This document shows, one piece after another, positions 1 to 8,451 of a stretch of 64,000 nt of DNA. The notes under the pieces are model-generated. The model ran no database searches and had not been told where the DNA came from. It saw nothing but the letters and a program-made list of their open reading frames with translations. Within the stretch, counting starts at the first letter, position 1, and each line of letters starts with the position of its first letter. Position numbers and translations under genes: made by a program. The DNA comes from Chloroflexota bacterium (GTDB lineage: Bacteria > Chloroflexota > Anaerolineae > DTLA01). The stretch covers positions 2,585 to 66,584 of the forward strand of contig JADBJK010000025.1 of NCBI GenBank assembly GCA_014874485.1, given 5' to 3'.

Positions 1-213
1 AAGGCACGTGCGACGCACCTCCGAGGTGCGTCGCACGGGGGCCGACCGGATGACTTCGCTTCGCTCGCAATGACAGAGGGGTGTCATTGCGAGGGCGCGG
101 AGCGCCAGATTGCTTCGCTTCGCTCGCAATGACAGAGGGGTGTCATTGCGAGGGCGCGGAGCGCCCGAAGCAATCTCCGAACGTGGGATTGCTTCGCTTC
201 GCTCGCAATGACA
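1..213. repeat. Palindromic repeat cluster A
   Basis: Two repeat families lie side by side. Bases 8-36 are a near-perfect palindrome: a 14-base arm GTGCGACGCACCTC, a one-base centre and its reverse complement. From about 50 onward come alternating inverted copies of a second element, recognised by TGTCATTGCGAG, an inner mini-hairpin (GGCGCGGAGCGCC) and GAAGCAATC. The same two families recur at 21.0, 25.1, 39.7, 58.8 and 62.7 kb, and the palindrome alone at 48.9 kb. Bases 214-329 hold no gene or clear signal apart from a weak CGGGCA/TGCCCG hairpin downstream of the S1 gene. Confidence 0.85.
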
Positions 214-329
214 ACAGGCAATTTCCCCTGTGGTCAACGGCTAGGGCTGTGCAAGGCCTGCTGTGCCCCCTACGGGCAGCGGGCAGGGCTTTGCCCGTCA
301 GCCGGATGCGCTTCAGAGTCGGGCGGGCT

Positions 330-1085
330 CTACTTCTTGCTCTGCTCGCGGTGGTACTGCAGCGTGCGCGCGATGATGTCGTCCACCGGGCTGGGGCCGC
401 GCGGTTCCTTCGCCTTGGCGCGGGCGCGCTTCTCTTGCCTCTTGGCGCGCTCGCGGGCCTGTTGCAGCGCCAGTTCCATGACCGTGGGGATGGCTTCCTC
501 TTCCTCCGGGGCGGCTTCCTCTTCCTCAACGGGCTCCGGCTCTTTTTCTATCAGCGCCTTCATGCTGAGGGAAATCTTGTTGCCTTCCACCTTCAGGATT
601 TTCACCTGGACCTCGTCGCCCACGGATACGACATCGGCGGGATTGCGCACGAATTCATCGGACATCTCGGAGACGTGCACCAGGCCGTCGGTCTTCGCGC
701 CGATGTTGACGAACGCGCCGAAGTTGGTGATGCGCACCACCTTGCCCGTTACCACCATGCCCGGCTTCAGGTCCGACATGCGGTACTTCAGGGGCTCCTT
801 CAGCGTGGCGCGGAAACTCTTGAGGTCCGGGGCCACCGCCTTGACCCAGACGGTGATGGGGTCGCCCACGTGGAACTCAATCCCCTTGTCCTTGCCAAGC
901 GGGCGGTACTCCGAGGCGTGGAGAAACCCCTCGCCGTCCAGTCCGGCGTCAATGAAGACGCCCACTTCGGACACGCGCTTGACGGTGCCGTGGATTTCCA
1001 TGTTCTTCTTGAGGTCCTGGATGCGCAGCACCGACGGGGCCTCGGGCGTTGCCGCCTGCGCGGGTTCCTGCTGATGATTCTCCAT
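330..1085 (-). CDS. S1 RNA-binding domain protein (two S1 domains)
   Basis: A predicted cytoplasmic RNA-binding protein of 251 residues. Two S1 (OB-fold) domains are visible at about residues 25-98 and 108-178; the second carries the typical FGAFVNIG and GLVHVSE segments. A Glu-rich stretch (about 180-200) and an Arg/Lys-rich tail follow. It is much shorter than ribosomal protein S1 (4-6 domains), so it may be a short S1 homologue or a ribosome or RNA-decay accessory protein. The start has a GGAGG box about 10 bases upstream. It has its own promoter between it and tRNA-Arg, with a leader hairpin. The domain call is secure, the exact role is not. Confidence 0.88.
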   Translation of the reverse strand: MENHQQEPAQAATPEAPSVLRIQDLKKNMEIHGTVKRVSEVGVFIDAGLDGEGFLHASEYRPLGKDKGIEFHVGDPITVWVKAVAPDLKSFRATLKEPLKYRMSDLKPGMVVTGKVVRITNFGAFVNIGAKTDGLVHVSEMSDEFVRNPADVVSVGDEVQVKILKVEGNKISLSMKALIEKEPEPVEEEEAAPEEEEAIPTVMELALQQARERAKRQEKRARAKAKEPRGPSPVDDIIARTLQYHREQSKK

Positions 1086-1135
1086 AAAGACAATGCCTCC
1101 TGGGTTTCTGCAAATCTACGGGACATCTGGCGGGC

Positions 1136-1203
1136 AAAAGAACAAGGCCCGCTGTCCCGGCGCCTTGTGCCACAAGAATATCACATGAGCCGCGTTGTGT
1201 CAA
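1136..1203 (-). promoter_or_regulatory. Promoter and +1 stem-loop of the S1-domain gene
   Basis: On the minus strand, TTGACA (1203-1198), a 17-base spacer and TATTCT (1180-1175) form a near-consensus sigma70-type promoter. The predicted start (about 1168) coincides with the first base of a stem-loop: ACAAGGC (1168-1162) pairs with GCCTTGT (1148-1142). The tract TCTTTT (1141-1136) follows directly, so the leader begins with a terminator-like hairpin about 50 bases upstream of the start codon. Confidence 0.6.
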
Positions 1204-1211
1204 AGCCAGGC

Positions 1212-1284
1212 GCCCCTGGAGGGACTCGAACCCCCAACGACAGGGCTTAGGACGCCCTCGCTCTGTCCTTTGAGCTACAGGGGC
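1212..1284 (-). tRNA. tRNA-Arg (anticodon CCT)
   Basis: A 73-base cloverleaf on the minus strand. Acceptor GCCCCTG pairs with CAGGGGC, the D arm is GCTC/GAGC, the anticodon stem AGGGC/GCCCT encloses the loop GTCCTAA (anticodon CCT, reading AGG, with T33 conserved), and the T arm GGGGG/CCCTC encloses TTCGAGT with one G-T pair. No CCA is encoded. It lies between prmC and the S1 gene and has its own upstream promoter. Confidence 0.95.
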
Positions 1285-1294
1285 GCGCCGCACC

Positions 1295-1323
1295 ATTATA
1301 ACACGCGGGCGGCCCTGCGCCAA
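1295..1323 (-). promoter_or_regulatory. Promoter of tRNA-Arg
   Basis: Minus strand: TTGGCG (1323-1318), a 17-base spacer, then consensus TATAAT (1300-1295). The -10 box ends about 10 bases before the mature tRNA 5' end, as expected for a tRNA gene. Confidence 0.65.
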
Positions 1324-1356
1324 AACAGGCGCGCGGCGGCTCGCACGCGCGCCGCA

Positions 1357-2238
1357 TCAGGCCCACGGCGTCTGGACGACCACCACGCGGTCCAGCCCGG
1401 CGTAGTCCTGGGCGATGCGGATGTGCGCGTCGGGGAACGCGGCCTGAGCGGCTCGCCGCACCCCCGCGGCCTGCCCCGCCCCGATCTCCAACACCACCGC
1501 GCCGCCGGGCCGCAGGTGCGCCGGAGCCTGGCCCAGCAGGCGGCGGATGAGGTCCAGCCCGTTCGCCCCGCCGCGCAGGGCGTGCGCAGGCTCGTGGAAG
1601 CGGATTTCGGGGGCCAGCGCCGGCCATTCCTCGTCGGCGACGTAGGGCAGGTTGGCCACCAGGATGTCCACCGCCCAGGGCAGGCGTTCCAGCAGGTCGC
1701 TCTGCACCAGGCACATGCGGCCCAGCACCCCGTGCCGGTCGGCGTTGCGCCAGGCCACCTCCAGCGCCTCGCGCGATGCGTCCAGGGCGCAGACCTGCGC
1801 GTGGGGCAGGTGGGCGGCCAGCGCGACGCCGATTGCGCCGCTGCCCGTGCCCACGTCGGCGATGAGGAGCGTCTGGTTGGCCCTGTATCGCGCACGCGCC
1901 AGCGCCAAGACCTCGTCCACGAGGTGCTCGGTCTCGGGGCGCGGGACGAGGACGGCGGGCGTAACGACGAAATCCAACCCGTAGAACTCGCGATGGCCGG
2001 TGATGTAGGCGACCGGCTCGCGCCGCTCCCTGCGGGCGACCCATGCCTGGAACTGCGTCCAGGTGTCTGCGGGCACGGCGTCGCTCCCGTGGGCGAGCAG
2101 GTGGGCCCGCTCCACGCCCGCGCACTCACACAGCAGAATCTCCGCGTCCAGGCGTGGCGTCTCGCAGCCCGCCGTAGCCAGCCGCTCCGTGGCCCAGATG
2201 AGGGCCTCCTGAATGGAACACGTTGGATTATCGGCCAT
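1357..2238 (-). CDS. prmC: Peptide chain release factor N5-glutamine methyltransferase
   Basis: Cytoplasmic S-adenosylmethionine-dependent enzyme that methylates the glutamine of the GGQ motif in release factors. The 293-residue product has an N-terminal helical region and a Rossmann fold with [14 protein letters not shown] as the cofactor-binding loop and the catalytic NLPY (family NPPY) motif. The chosen ATG at 2238 follows the family N-terminus; an in-frame extension upstream would lie wholly inside prfA. It overlaps the end of prfA by 11 bases, so the two are translationally coupled, as in many bacteria where substrate and enzyme genes are adjacent. Confidence 0.95.
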   Translation of the reverse strand: MADNPTCSIQEALIWATERLATAGCETPRLDAEILLCECAGVERAHLLAHGSDAVPADTWTQFQAWVARRERREPVAYITGHREFYGLDFVVTPAVLVPRPETEHLVDEVLALARARYRANQTLLIADVGTGSGAIGVALAAHLPHAQVCALDASREALEVAWRNADRHGVLGRMCLVQSDLLERLPWAVDILVANLPYVADEEWPALAPEIRFHEPAHALRGGANGLDLIRRLLGQAPAHLRPGGAVVLEIGAGQAAGVRRAAQAAFPDAHIRIAQDYAGLDRVVVVQTPWA

Positions 2239-3328
2239 TGCTTTCCCCGACGATGCTTTGCTCCAGCGACTGCTTGAGTTTCTCGGCCTGGTCGGCCAGG
2301 GCGAGTTGGTCAATGATCTCGTCCAGGTCTCCCGCGAGCACGTCCTCCAGCCGATGGGTGGTGTAGTGGATGCGGTGATCGGTAACGCGGCTCTGCGGGA
2401 AGTTGTACGTGCGGATCTTCTCGCTCCGTTCGCCTGTGCCAACCTGGGCGCGGCGCGCGTCGGTACGCTCGGCGATTTGCTTCTGCAACTCCATGTCGTA
2501 GAGGCGCGCCCGCAGCACGCTCATCGCCCGCAACTTGTTCTGCAGTTGCGACCGCTCATCCTGGCACGAGACCACGATGCCTGTGGGGATGTGGGTGATG
2601 CGCACCGCCGAGTCGGTGGTGTTCACGCTCTGGCCGCCGTGGCCCGTGGAACGGTACACATCAATGCGCAGGTCGTTGGGGTCAATCTCCACCTCCACCT
2701 CGTCGGCTTCGGGCAAGACGGCCACCGTCGCCGTGGACGTGTGGATGCGCCCGCTGGACTCGGTTACGGGGACGCGCTGTACGCGGTGGACGCCGCTTTC
2801 GTACTTCAGGCGCGAGTACGCGCCGCGCCCCTGCACCTCAAAGATGATTTCTTTGTACCCGCCGATGCCGCTCTCGTTGTAACTGATGACCGAGGTCTTC
2901 CACCCTTTGGCCTCGGCGTAGCGCATGTACATGCGGGCCAATTCCGCGGCGAACAGGCCGGCCTCATCGCCACCCGCTCCCGCGCGAATCTCCACGATGA
3001 CGTCCTTCTCATCGTTGGGGTCTTTGGGCAGGAGCGCCAGGCGCAGTTCCTGGTACAGTTCCTCCTTCTGCGCTTCCAGCGACTCCAGTTCCTCACGCGC
3101 CAGTTGGCGGATCTCCTCGTCGGTTTCTTCTTCCAGCAGCGCGCGAGCCGACTCCATCTGCTGCTCCACCGCCCTGTAGCGGCGGTACAGGGAGACGATG
3201 GGCTCAATCTCCACCTGCTCCTGGGCGTAGATGCGCACCTTCTCGTGGTCGCGGCTGATCTCCGGGTCGGCCATCAGCCTATTCAATTCTTCGTATCGCT
3301 CGTCAATCTGAGCCAGTTTCTCAAACAT
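2228..3328 (-). CDS. prfA: Peptide chain release factor 1
   Basis: Recognises UAA and UAG stop codons and triggers peptide release on the ribosome. The 366-residue length is usual. The GGQ catalytic motif ([16 protein letters not shown]) and the RF1-type tripeptide PVT in [13 protein letters not shown] (RF1 has P-x-T, RF2 has S-P-F) identify it. An AGAGGA box precedes the ATG. It is followed by prmC with an 11-base overlap. A predicted promoter and hairpin lie between it and cdsA, so it may be transcribed separately from the rpsB operon. Confidence 0.97.
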   Translation of the reverse strand: MFEKLAQIDERYEELNRLMADPEISRDHEKVRIYAQEQVEIEPIVSLYRRYRAVEQQMESARALLEEETDEEIRQLAREELESLEAQKEELYQELRLALLPKDPNDEKDVIVEIRAGAGGDEAGLFAAELARMYMRYAEAKGWKTSVISYNESGIGGYKEIIFEVQGRGAYSRLKYESGVHRVQRVPVTESSGRIHTSTATVAVLPEADEVEVEIDPNDLRIDVYRSTGHGGQSVNTTDSAVRITHIPTGIVVSCQDERSQLQNKLRAMSVLRARLYDMELQKQIAERTDARRAQVGTGERSEKIRTYNFPQSRVTDHRIHYTTHRLEDVLAGDLDEIIDQLALADQAEKLKQSLEQSIVGESNGR

Positions 3329-3348
3329 CTCTATGTCCTCTCACGGCG

Positions 3349-3405
3349 AAAAGGGCCCGCAGGCCCCTTCACAGTCAATACTAACGGGAATCGTCGCTGC
3401 GTCAA
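3349..3405 (-). promoter_or_regulatory. prfA promoter with +1 hairpin; possible terminator of the rpsB-cdsA operon
   Basis: Minus strand: TTGACG (3405-3400), a 16-base spacer, TAGTAT (3383-3378). The predicted start near 3371 is followed at once by a stem-loop, AAGGGGCC (3369-3362), loop TGCG, then GGCCCTTTT (3357-3349). The same hairpin and T-run could end transcripts arriving from cdsA. Whether it acts as terminator, leader element or both cannot be told from sequence. Confidence 0.5.
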
Positions 3406-3451
3406 ATAAGTGGGGGCGCGAAATCGTGCGCGGTGCAGCCGCTGGGCGCGG

Positions 3452-4237
3452 CTAGCGGAACCACGTGGCGAAGTAGTACACGGCGGGGACGACGAACAGC
3501 AGGCTGTCCAGGCGGTCCAGCATGCCGCCGTGCCCCGGGATGAGGTTGCCCGAATCCTTGACGCCCACCTGCCGCTTCATCATGGAGATGCTCAAGTCGC
3601 CGAACGGCGCAAGCACCGCAACGGCCAGCCCGACGATCAGCCCCTGCGGGACGGTCAGCCCCACCAGTTGCCCCAGCAGGACGGCGGCGACCTCGGCGGT
3701 GATCCACCCGCCGAAGATGCCTTCCCAGGTTTTCTTCGGGCTGAGACGCGGCGCGAGTTTGTGCCGTCCAAACCATGTGCCGACGAAGTAGGCCCCGCTG
3801 TCGCTGATCCAGGTCGTTACCAGCGCGATGGCCATCCAGGCCAGGCCGTTGTCCAGCGCGCGGATGCGCAGGAAGTGCCCACCCATCCAGCCCAGGTACA
3901 GCCCCATGCCGAGCGCCAGCGCCCAGTCGGCGGTCGGGGCCGTGCGCCCTGCCAGCAGCAATTGCCACGACAGTGTGAGGATGAACAGCGCGGTCAGCGT
4001 CGGCGGCAGGTACGCATCCCAGTGCCCTTGCGCCAACACCAGCATGGCCGCCAGCGGCAGGTACAGCGACAGCGCCTCGGGACGGAAGCCGCCCTTGCGC
4101 ATCATGCCGCGGAACTCCCATGCGGCCAGCGACAGGGCCACCCCCATCAGGGCGAACAGCCACAGGCCGCCCAGGTAGGCGGCAGCCGCGACGATGGGCA
4201 ACAATACGGCAGCGCTGAGTACACGTGTTCGCAACAA
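3452..4237 (-). CDS. cdsA: Phosphatidate cytidylyltransferase
   Basis: Integral membrane enzyme making CDP-diacylglycerol from phosphatidate and CTP, the entry to phospholipid head-group synthesis. The 261-residue protein is a series of about eight hydrophobic helices and ends with the family signature: MMKRQ, then KDSGNLIPGHGGMLDRLDS. The start appears to be TTG at 4237 (AGGAG about 8 bases upstream); no ATG is available nearby. It is the last gene of rpsB-tsf-pyrH-frr-uppS-cdsA, a conserved bacterial order. Confidence 0.95.
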   Translation of the reverse strand: MLRTRVLSAAVLLPIVAAAAYLGGLWLFALMGVALSLAAWEFRGMMRKGGFRPEALSLYLPLAAMLVLAQGHWDAYLPPTLTALFILTLSWQLLLAGRTAPTADWALALGMGLYLGWMGGHFLRIRALDNGLAWMAIALVTTWISDSGAYFVGTWFGRHKLAPRLSPKKTWEGIFGGWITAEVAAVLLGQLVGLTVPQGLIVGLAVAVLAPFGDLSISMMKRQVGVKDSGNLIPGHGGMLDRLDSLLFVVPAVYYFATWFR

Positions 4238-4273
4238 AATCCCTGCTCCTGTTCCTTCCGCCAGCCCGATGGC

Positions 4274-5035
4274 TCAGGCGTCCCGGTCTGTGGTCTTCGG
4301 CTCGTCCGGCGATGGGACGCGCCCGAATTTTCGTTCGCGCCTGGCGTATTCGGCCAGGGCCTTGTACAGTTCGGCCTCGTCAAAGTCCGGCCAGTAGACC
4401 GGCGACGAGTAATACTCCGCGTAGGCCGCCTGCCAGATGAGGAAGTTGCTCAGCCGCATCTCGCCGGCGGTTCGGATGATGAGGTCGGGGTCGGGCAGGC
4501 CGGCGGTGTACAGGTACTTCTCAAACAGCGCGTCGGTAACCTCTTCCGGCTTGACCCCGTCGGCGATCATGCGCCGCGCCGCGTCCACGATTTCGGCGCG
4601 CCCGCCGTAATTGAAGGCCACGTTCAGGATAATCTTGTTGTTGTGGCGGGTGCGCTCCACGGCGCGCTGGATTTCGTGGAGGATGTCGGGCGAGATGCCT
4701 TCCACCTTGCCGCTGTGGCGAATCTGCACGCCGTGGCGGTCCAGATTGTCCAGTTCGTGCCGCACGTACTGGGTGAGCAGCGTCATGAGGCCCCGGACCT
4801 CCTCCTCCGGGCGCGCCCAGTTCTCGGTGGAGAACGCATAGACGGTCAGGACCTCTATCCCGAAGTCCGTGCACGCCTGCAAGATACGGCGCAGATTTTC
4901 GGTGCCGGCTCGGTGTCCCGCGAGCCGCGGAAGCCCCCTCGCCTGCGCCCAGCGCCCGTTGCCGTCCATGATGATGGCCACATGGCGCGGGATGCGGGAC
5001 AGAGGCGGCCAGTTGGTTTTGCTCACGCCTTCCAT
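4274..5035 (-). CDS. uppS: Isoprenyl transferase (undecaprenyl diphosphate synthase)
   Basis: Soluble cis-prenyltransferase that builds the C55 lipid carrier for peptidoglycan and other wall polymers by adding isopentenyl units. The 253-residue protein has the catalytic MDGNGRWA loop (Asp binding Mg-pyrophosphate), GHRAG, the STENW segment and a C-terminal [19 protein letters not shown], all hallmarks of the family. It sits between frr and cdsA in the expected operon order. Start ATG at 5035; the upstream Shine-Dalgarno match is weak. Confidence 0.96.
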   Translation of the reverse strand: MEGVSKTNWPPLSRIPRHVAIIMDGNGRWAQARGLPRLAGHRAGTENLRRILQACTDFGIEVLTVYAFSTENWARPEEEVRGLMTLLTQYVRHELDNLDRHGVQIRHSGKVEGISPDILHEIQRAVERTRHNNKIILNVAFNYGGRAEIVDAARRMIADGVKPEEVTDALFEKYLYTAGLPDPDLIIRTAGEMRLSNFLIWQAAYAEYYSSPVYWPDFDEAELYKALAEYARRERKFGRVPSPDEPKTTDRDA

Positions 5036-5128
5036 CGCTCCGATAACAAAACCGCAGGTTGGTGCAGAAAGGCGCGCGCCCGATGCAAAGTGCGGCGTAT
5101 CCTGCGGCCAGAACTGCGGTTCGGTATT

Positions 5129-5686
5129 CTAGACTTCCAGAATCTCGTTCTCTTTGTGCTTGCCGATTTCGTCGGCGCGCTGGATCATCCGGTCGGTGAG
5201 TTCTTGAATCTCCTCCTTGGCGCGATACAGGTCGTCCTCGGAGATCATCTTCTCTTCTTCCAGTTCGCGGGCGGTCTCAATGGCCTCGCGGCGCAGGTTG
5301 CGGATGGCGACGCGCGCCTCCTCCACGCGCTTGGCGACCAGTTTGACCAGTTCGCGCCGCCGCTCCTCGGTGAGGGGCGGGATCACCAGGCGGATGATCT
5401 TGCCGTCGTTCATCGGCGTCAGCCCCAGGTCGGACTTCAGGATGGCCTTCTCAATGGCGGCCAGGCCGGTCTGGTCCCAGGGGCGGATGGCCAGCAGGCG
5501 CGGTTCGGGCACGGCGATGCTGGCGAGTTGGTTCAGCGGCGTGGGGACGCCGTAGTAGTCCACCATCAGCCGTTCCACCAGCGCGGGCGATGCCCGGCCC
5601 GTGCGAATGCCGACCAGGTCAGACGAAAGGGCCTCCAGCGCCTTTTCCATACGTTGTTCGGTTTCTGCCAGCAGTTCCTTGATCAT
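5129..5686 (-). CDS. frr: Ribosome recycling factor
   Basis: With EF-G it splits the post-termination ribosome so subunits can be reused. The 185-residue length is normal. The protein shows the conserved [14 protein letters not shown] segment, [14 protein letters not shown] and the C-terminal long helices rich in charged residues. It lies 40 bases downstream of pyrH in the rpsB operon. The start ATG at 5686 has only a weak upstream GGCAGGTG. Confidence 0.97.
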   Translation of the reverse strand: MIKELLAETEQRMEKALEALSSDLVGIRTGRASPALVERLMVDYYGVPTPLNQLASIAVPEPRLLAIRPWDQTGLAAIEKAILKSDLGLTPMNDGKIIRLVIPPLTEERRRELVKLVAKRVEEARVAIRNLRREAIETARELEEEKMISEDDLYRAKEEIQELTDRMIQRADEIGKHKENEILEV

Positions 5687-5726
5687 GGTGCACCTGCCCT
5701 AGCCGATTTGCGCGGCAAACACGGTC

Positions 5727-6443
5727 CTAGTGGTAGATGAGCGTGCCGATGGGCTCGCCGAAGAGCACCTTCTCCACGCTGTGCGGTTCCCACAGGTTCA
5801 CGACGACGATGGGCATGTCGTTGTCCATGCACAGGCTGATGGCCGTGCTGTCCAACACGCCCACGCGCAGGTTCAGGGCCTCAATGTAGGTCAGCCGCTC
5901 AAAGCGTTTGGCTTCGGGATGTTTCTTCGGGTCTGCGTCGTACACGGCGTCCACCTTGGTCGCCTTGATGAGCACGTCGGCGTTGATCTCCACCGCGCGC
6001 AGGGCTGCCGCCGTGTCGGTGGTGAAGAACGGGTTGCCCGTGCCCGCGCCCATGATGACGACGCGCCCCTTTTCCAGGTGGCGGATGGCCCGCAGGCGAA
6101 TGTACGGCTCGGCGACGGCGCGCATCTCAATGGCGGTCTGCACCCGCGTGTCCAGGCCCGCGCGCTCCAGCGCGTCCTGCAGCGCCAGCGCGTTCATGAC
6201 CGTCGCCAGCATGCCCATGTGGTCGGCGGTGGCGCGCTCCATGCCGTGGCTGATGCCGTCAATGCCGCGCCAGATGTTGCCCGCGCCCAGCACGATGGCC
6301 ACCTCCGCGCCGTAGGACTTCAGGACGGCGATCTTGGCCGCCAGCGCCTCGGCGGCGTCGGGGTCAATGCCGTAGCCCTTGGGGCCTGCCAGCGCTTCCC
6401 CGCCAACCTTCAGCAGAATCCGCTTGTACTTGAGTTCTGGCAT
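5727..6443 (-). CDS. pyrH: Uridylate kinase
   Basis: Hexameric bacterial UMP kinase of the amino acid kinase fold, producing UDP for RNA, DNA and wall precursors. Motifs include LLKVGGEAL at the N-terminus, GAGNIWRG for substrate binding, and [19 protein letters not shown]. The start is set at ATG 6443 because a GGTGGAG box lies 6 bases upstream; the ATG at 6449 abuts that box and is less likely. The resulting 238 residues match the family. Located between tsf and frr. Confidence 0.96.
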   Translation of the reverse strand: MPELKYKRILLKVGGEALAGPKGYGIDPDAAEALAAKIAVLKSYGAEVAIVLGAGNIWRGIDGISHGMERATADHMGMLATVMNALALQDALERAGLDTRVQTAIEMRAVAEPYIRLRAIRHLEKGRVVIMGAGTGNPFFTTDTAAALRAVEINADVLIKATKVDAVYDADPKKHPEAKRFERLTYIEALNLRVGVLDSTAISLCMDNDMPIVVVNLWEPHSVEKVLFGEPIGTLIYH

Positions 6444-6510
6444 ACTCATCTCCACCGGCTGTGGCCTGGAAAACAAGGGATGCAGCCCCGGCCGCATCCC
6501 TTGTCCCGAA

Positions 6511-7107
6511 TCACAGTTCCTCGCCCACCTCGTAGCGGATGAAGCGCCGGACGCGGGTGTTCTCGCCGACCCTCGCCGCCACCTGGGTTACCAGGTCTTG
6601 GACGGTCATCGTCTCGTCCTTGATGAACGCCTGTCGCAGCAGGCAGACCTCGTTGTAGAACTTCTCCAGTTTGCCCTGGACGATTTTCTCCACGACCTCG
6701 GCGGGCTTGTTGCCCTCAATTTCGCTCAGGGCCGCGCGGCGCTTTTCCTCCACCACCTCCGCCGGGATGTCCTCGGGCGAGAGGTACTTGGGCGCCATGG
6801 CCACCACGTGCATGGCCAGGTCCCTCGCCAACTGCTGGAACTCGCTGGTGCGCGCCACGAAGTCGGTCTCGCAGTTCACTTCCACCAGGCCCGCGACCCG
6901 GCTCCCGGGGTGCACGTAGAACCCGATGACGCCCTCGGGGACCTCGCGGTCCGCGCGCTTGGCGGCAGCCGCCAGCCCTTTCTCCTTCAAATAGGCGATG
7001 GCCTTCTGAAAATCGCCTCCGTTCGTCTCCAGTGCCTTCTTGCAATCTAGAACCCCTGCGCCGGTCTGCTCGCGCAGTTCCTTGATCATGCTTGCCGTGA
7101 TCTCCAT
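6511..7107 (-). CDS. tsf: Elongation factor Ts
   Basis: Nucleotide exchange factor that recycles EF-Tu-GDP. The 198-residue protein has the UBA-like N-terminal domain with [16 protein letters not shown], the exchange-domain motif ETDFVAR, and a C-terminal module. It is the short form of the family (E. coli Ts is about 283 residues). The ATG at 7107 is preceded by GAGGAG, which rules out the longer in-frame upstream extension. Cotranscribed with rpsB, 105 bases upstream. Confidence 0.97.
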   Translation of the reverse strand: MEITASMIKELREQTGAGVLDCKKALETNGGDFQKAIAYLKEKGLAAAAKRADREVPEGVIGFYVHPGSRVAGLVEVNCETDFVARTSEFQQLARDLAMHVVAMAPKYLSPEDIPAEVVEEKRRAALSEIEGNKPAEVVEKIVQGKLEKFYNEVCLLRQAFIKDETMTVQDLVTQVAARVGENTRVRRFIRYEVGEEL

Positions 7108-7212
7108 AAGGTGCTCCTCGCGTTGTGCTGCATTGAGATTTGCTTGCCGCCAAAGACTGCCGGCGGCTGTTCCTTGGGTATCCGAATCCGAAAGAGTCAA
7201 CGCCGGCCGAGT

Positions 7213-8166
7213 CTATTCTTCCTTATCCTCGGTTTCCTCTTCTTCGCCTGCCACTTCGTCTTCTAGGTCCTCGGCCTCGTGCTCCTCGGTGGCCTCTTCG
7301 TCCTCGCTGGCGAACAGGCCGGAGCGCAGTTTCGCCAGGGTCGCCTCGCCGAGGTACCGCTCGTCGTCATCCTCGTACTCATAGACGTATTCCTCTTCGG
7401 CTTCCTCGCCCCGGGCTTTGCGCGCTGCTTCTGTCGCAGCCTGGGCTTCGCGGGCGGCTTCCTCTTCGGCCTCCACCGTGCTGCGGATGGCCAGGCCCTC
7501 CAGCACCGCGTCGGCGATCTTGGACGTCATCAGCCGGATGGCGCGGATGGCGTCGTCGTTGGACGGGATGACGTAGTCCACCGGGTCCGGGTCGCAGTTG
7601 GTGTCCACCATGGCGATGACCGGAATGCCCAGGGTGCGGGCTTCCTTGATGCCGATTTCCTCCCGCTTCACATCCACGACGAACAGCAGGTCGGGCAGGC
7701 GCGTGAGCCGACGCAGGCCGCCGAAGCGGGTGTGCAACTTGTCCAACTCGCGCTGATAGACGAGAATCTCTTTCTTCGTCAGGCGGTTGATGTCGCCGCT
7801 CTCAAAACGCCGCTCCAGCGCCTCCATGTACTCAATCCGCTGGCGGATGGTGCGGAAGTTGGTCAGCGTGCCGCCCAGCCACCGCTGATTGACGTACGGC
7901 ATGTTGCAGCGGGTCGCTTCCTCGGCGATGGTCTCCTGCGCCTGCTTCTTCGTCCCCACGAAGAGGACGATGCCGCCATTGCCCACGGTCTCGCGGGTAA
8001 CGTTGTAGGCGGTTTCCAGCCTGCTCAGCGTCTGCTGCAGGTCAATGATGTGAATCCCGTTGCGCTCCGTGAAGATGAAGGGCTTCATCTTCGGGTTCCA
8101 CCGCCGCCTCCGGTGCCCGAAATGAACCCCCGCCTCCAGGAGTTCCTTCATTGAAACGATACCCAT
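7213..8166 (-). CDS. rpsB: 30S ribosomal protein S2
   Basis: Structural protein of the small subunit. The conserved part (about residues 1-235) begins [20 protein letters not shown] and contains the [16 protein letters not shown] and PDLLFVVD segments. The protein is 317 residues; the last 80 or so are an unusual tail of Ala/Glu helix followed by long runs of Asp/Glu. A GGAGGG box fixes the ATG at 8166. First gene of the rpsB-tsf-pyrH-frr-uppS-cdsA operon, with a promoter and a hairpin in its leader. Confidence 0.97.
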   Translation of the reverse strand: MGIVSMKELLEAGVHFGHRRRRWNPKMKPFIFTERNGIHIIDLQQTLSRLETAYNVTRETVGNGGIVLFVGTKKQAQETIAEEATRCNMPYVNQRWLGGTLTNFRTIRQRIEYMEALERRFESGDINRLTKKEILVYQRELDKLHTRFGGLRRLTRLPDLLFVVDVKREEIGIKEARTLGIPVIAMVDTNCDPDPVDYVIPSNDDAIRAIRLMTSKIADAVLEGLAIRSTVEAEEEAAREAQAATEAARKARGEEAEEEYVYEYEDDDERYLGEATLAKLRSGLFASEDEEATEEHEAEDLEDEVAGEEEETEDKEE

Positions 8167-8273
8167 ATTCCCTCCGTTTTTCTCTTCCGCCTTCGTCATC
8201 CCGGTGAGAACCGCTGGGGCCGGTGTCCGGTCGTGCGGCACGGCTCACTCAGTTGGAAGGCGTGCAAAATTAT

Positions 8274-8328
8274 CGGATGCCTTTGGCATCCGACTGCGTA
8301 CTATACCACAGGGGCGCGTTTTCTCCAA
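8274..8328 (-). promoter_or_regulatory. rpsB promoter with stem-loop at the predicted +1
   Basis: Minus strand: TTGGAG (8328-8323), 17-base spacer, TATAGT (8305-8300) preceded by TG (extended -10). The predicted start (about 8293) falls on a perfect hairpin at 8294-8274: arm TCGGATGCC, loop AAA, arm GGCATCCGA, then TAATTTT. S2 often regulates its own mRNA leader, so this may be an autoregulatory element, but no match to a known S2-binding motif can be claimed. Confidence 0.55.
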
Positions 8329-8362
8329 ATCGGCCCCGCATCCGATTCGCGCCGCGATGCGC

Positions 8363-8391
8363 TTGCGGGCGGCGCAGGCGGGTGCTATAAT
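8363..8391 (+). promoter_or_regulatory. Promoter of the kinase pair
   Basis: TTGCGG (8363-8368), 17-base spacer, consensus TATAAT (8386-8391) with an upstream TG giving TGCTATAAT. The leader to the first kinase gene is about 54 bases. Confidence 0.65.
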
Positions 8392-8451
8392 ACAGGTGTC
8401 CTTCAGCCCCCGCGTAGCCCGATGGCGGTACGCTCCGAAGGAGGGTTGCCC

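Noticed and set aside
2239-2442. Longer N-terminus for PrmC
   Set aside because: The extension lies entirely inside prfA, is rich in residues typical of a shadow frame, and the family N-terminus starts at 2238.
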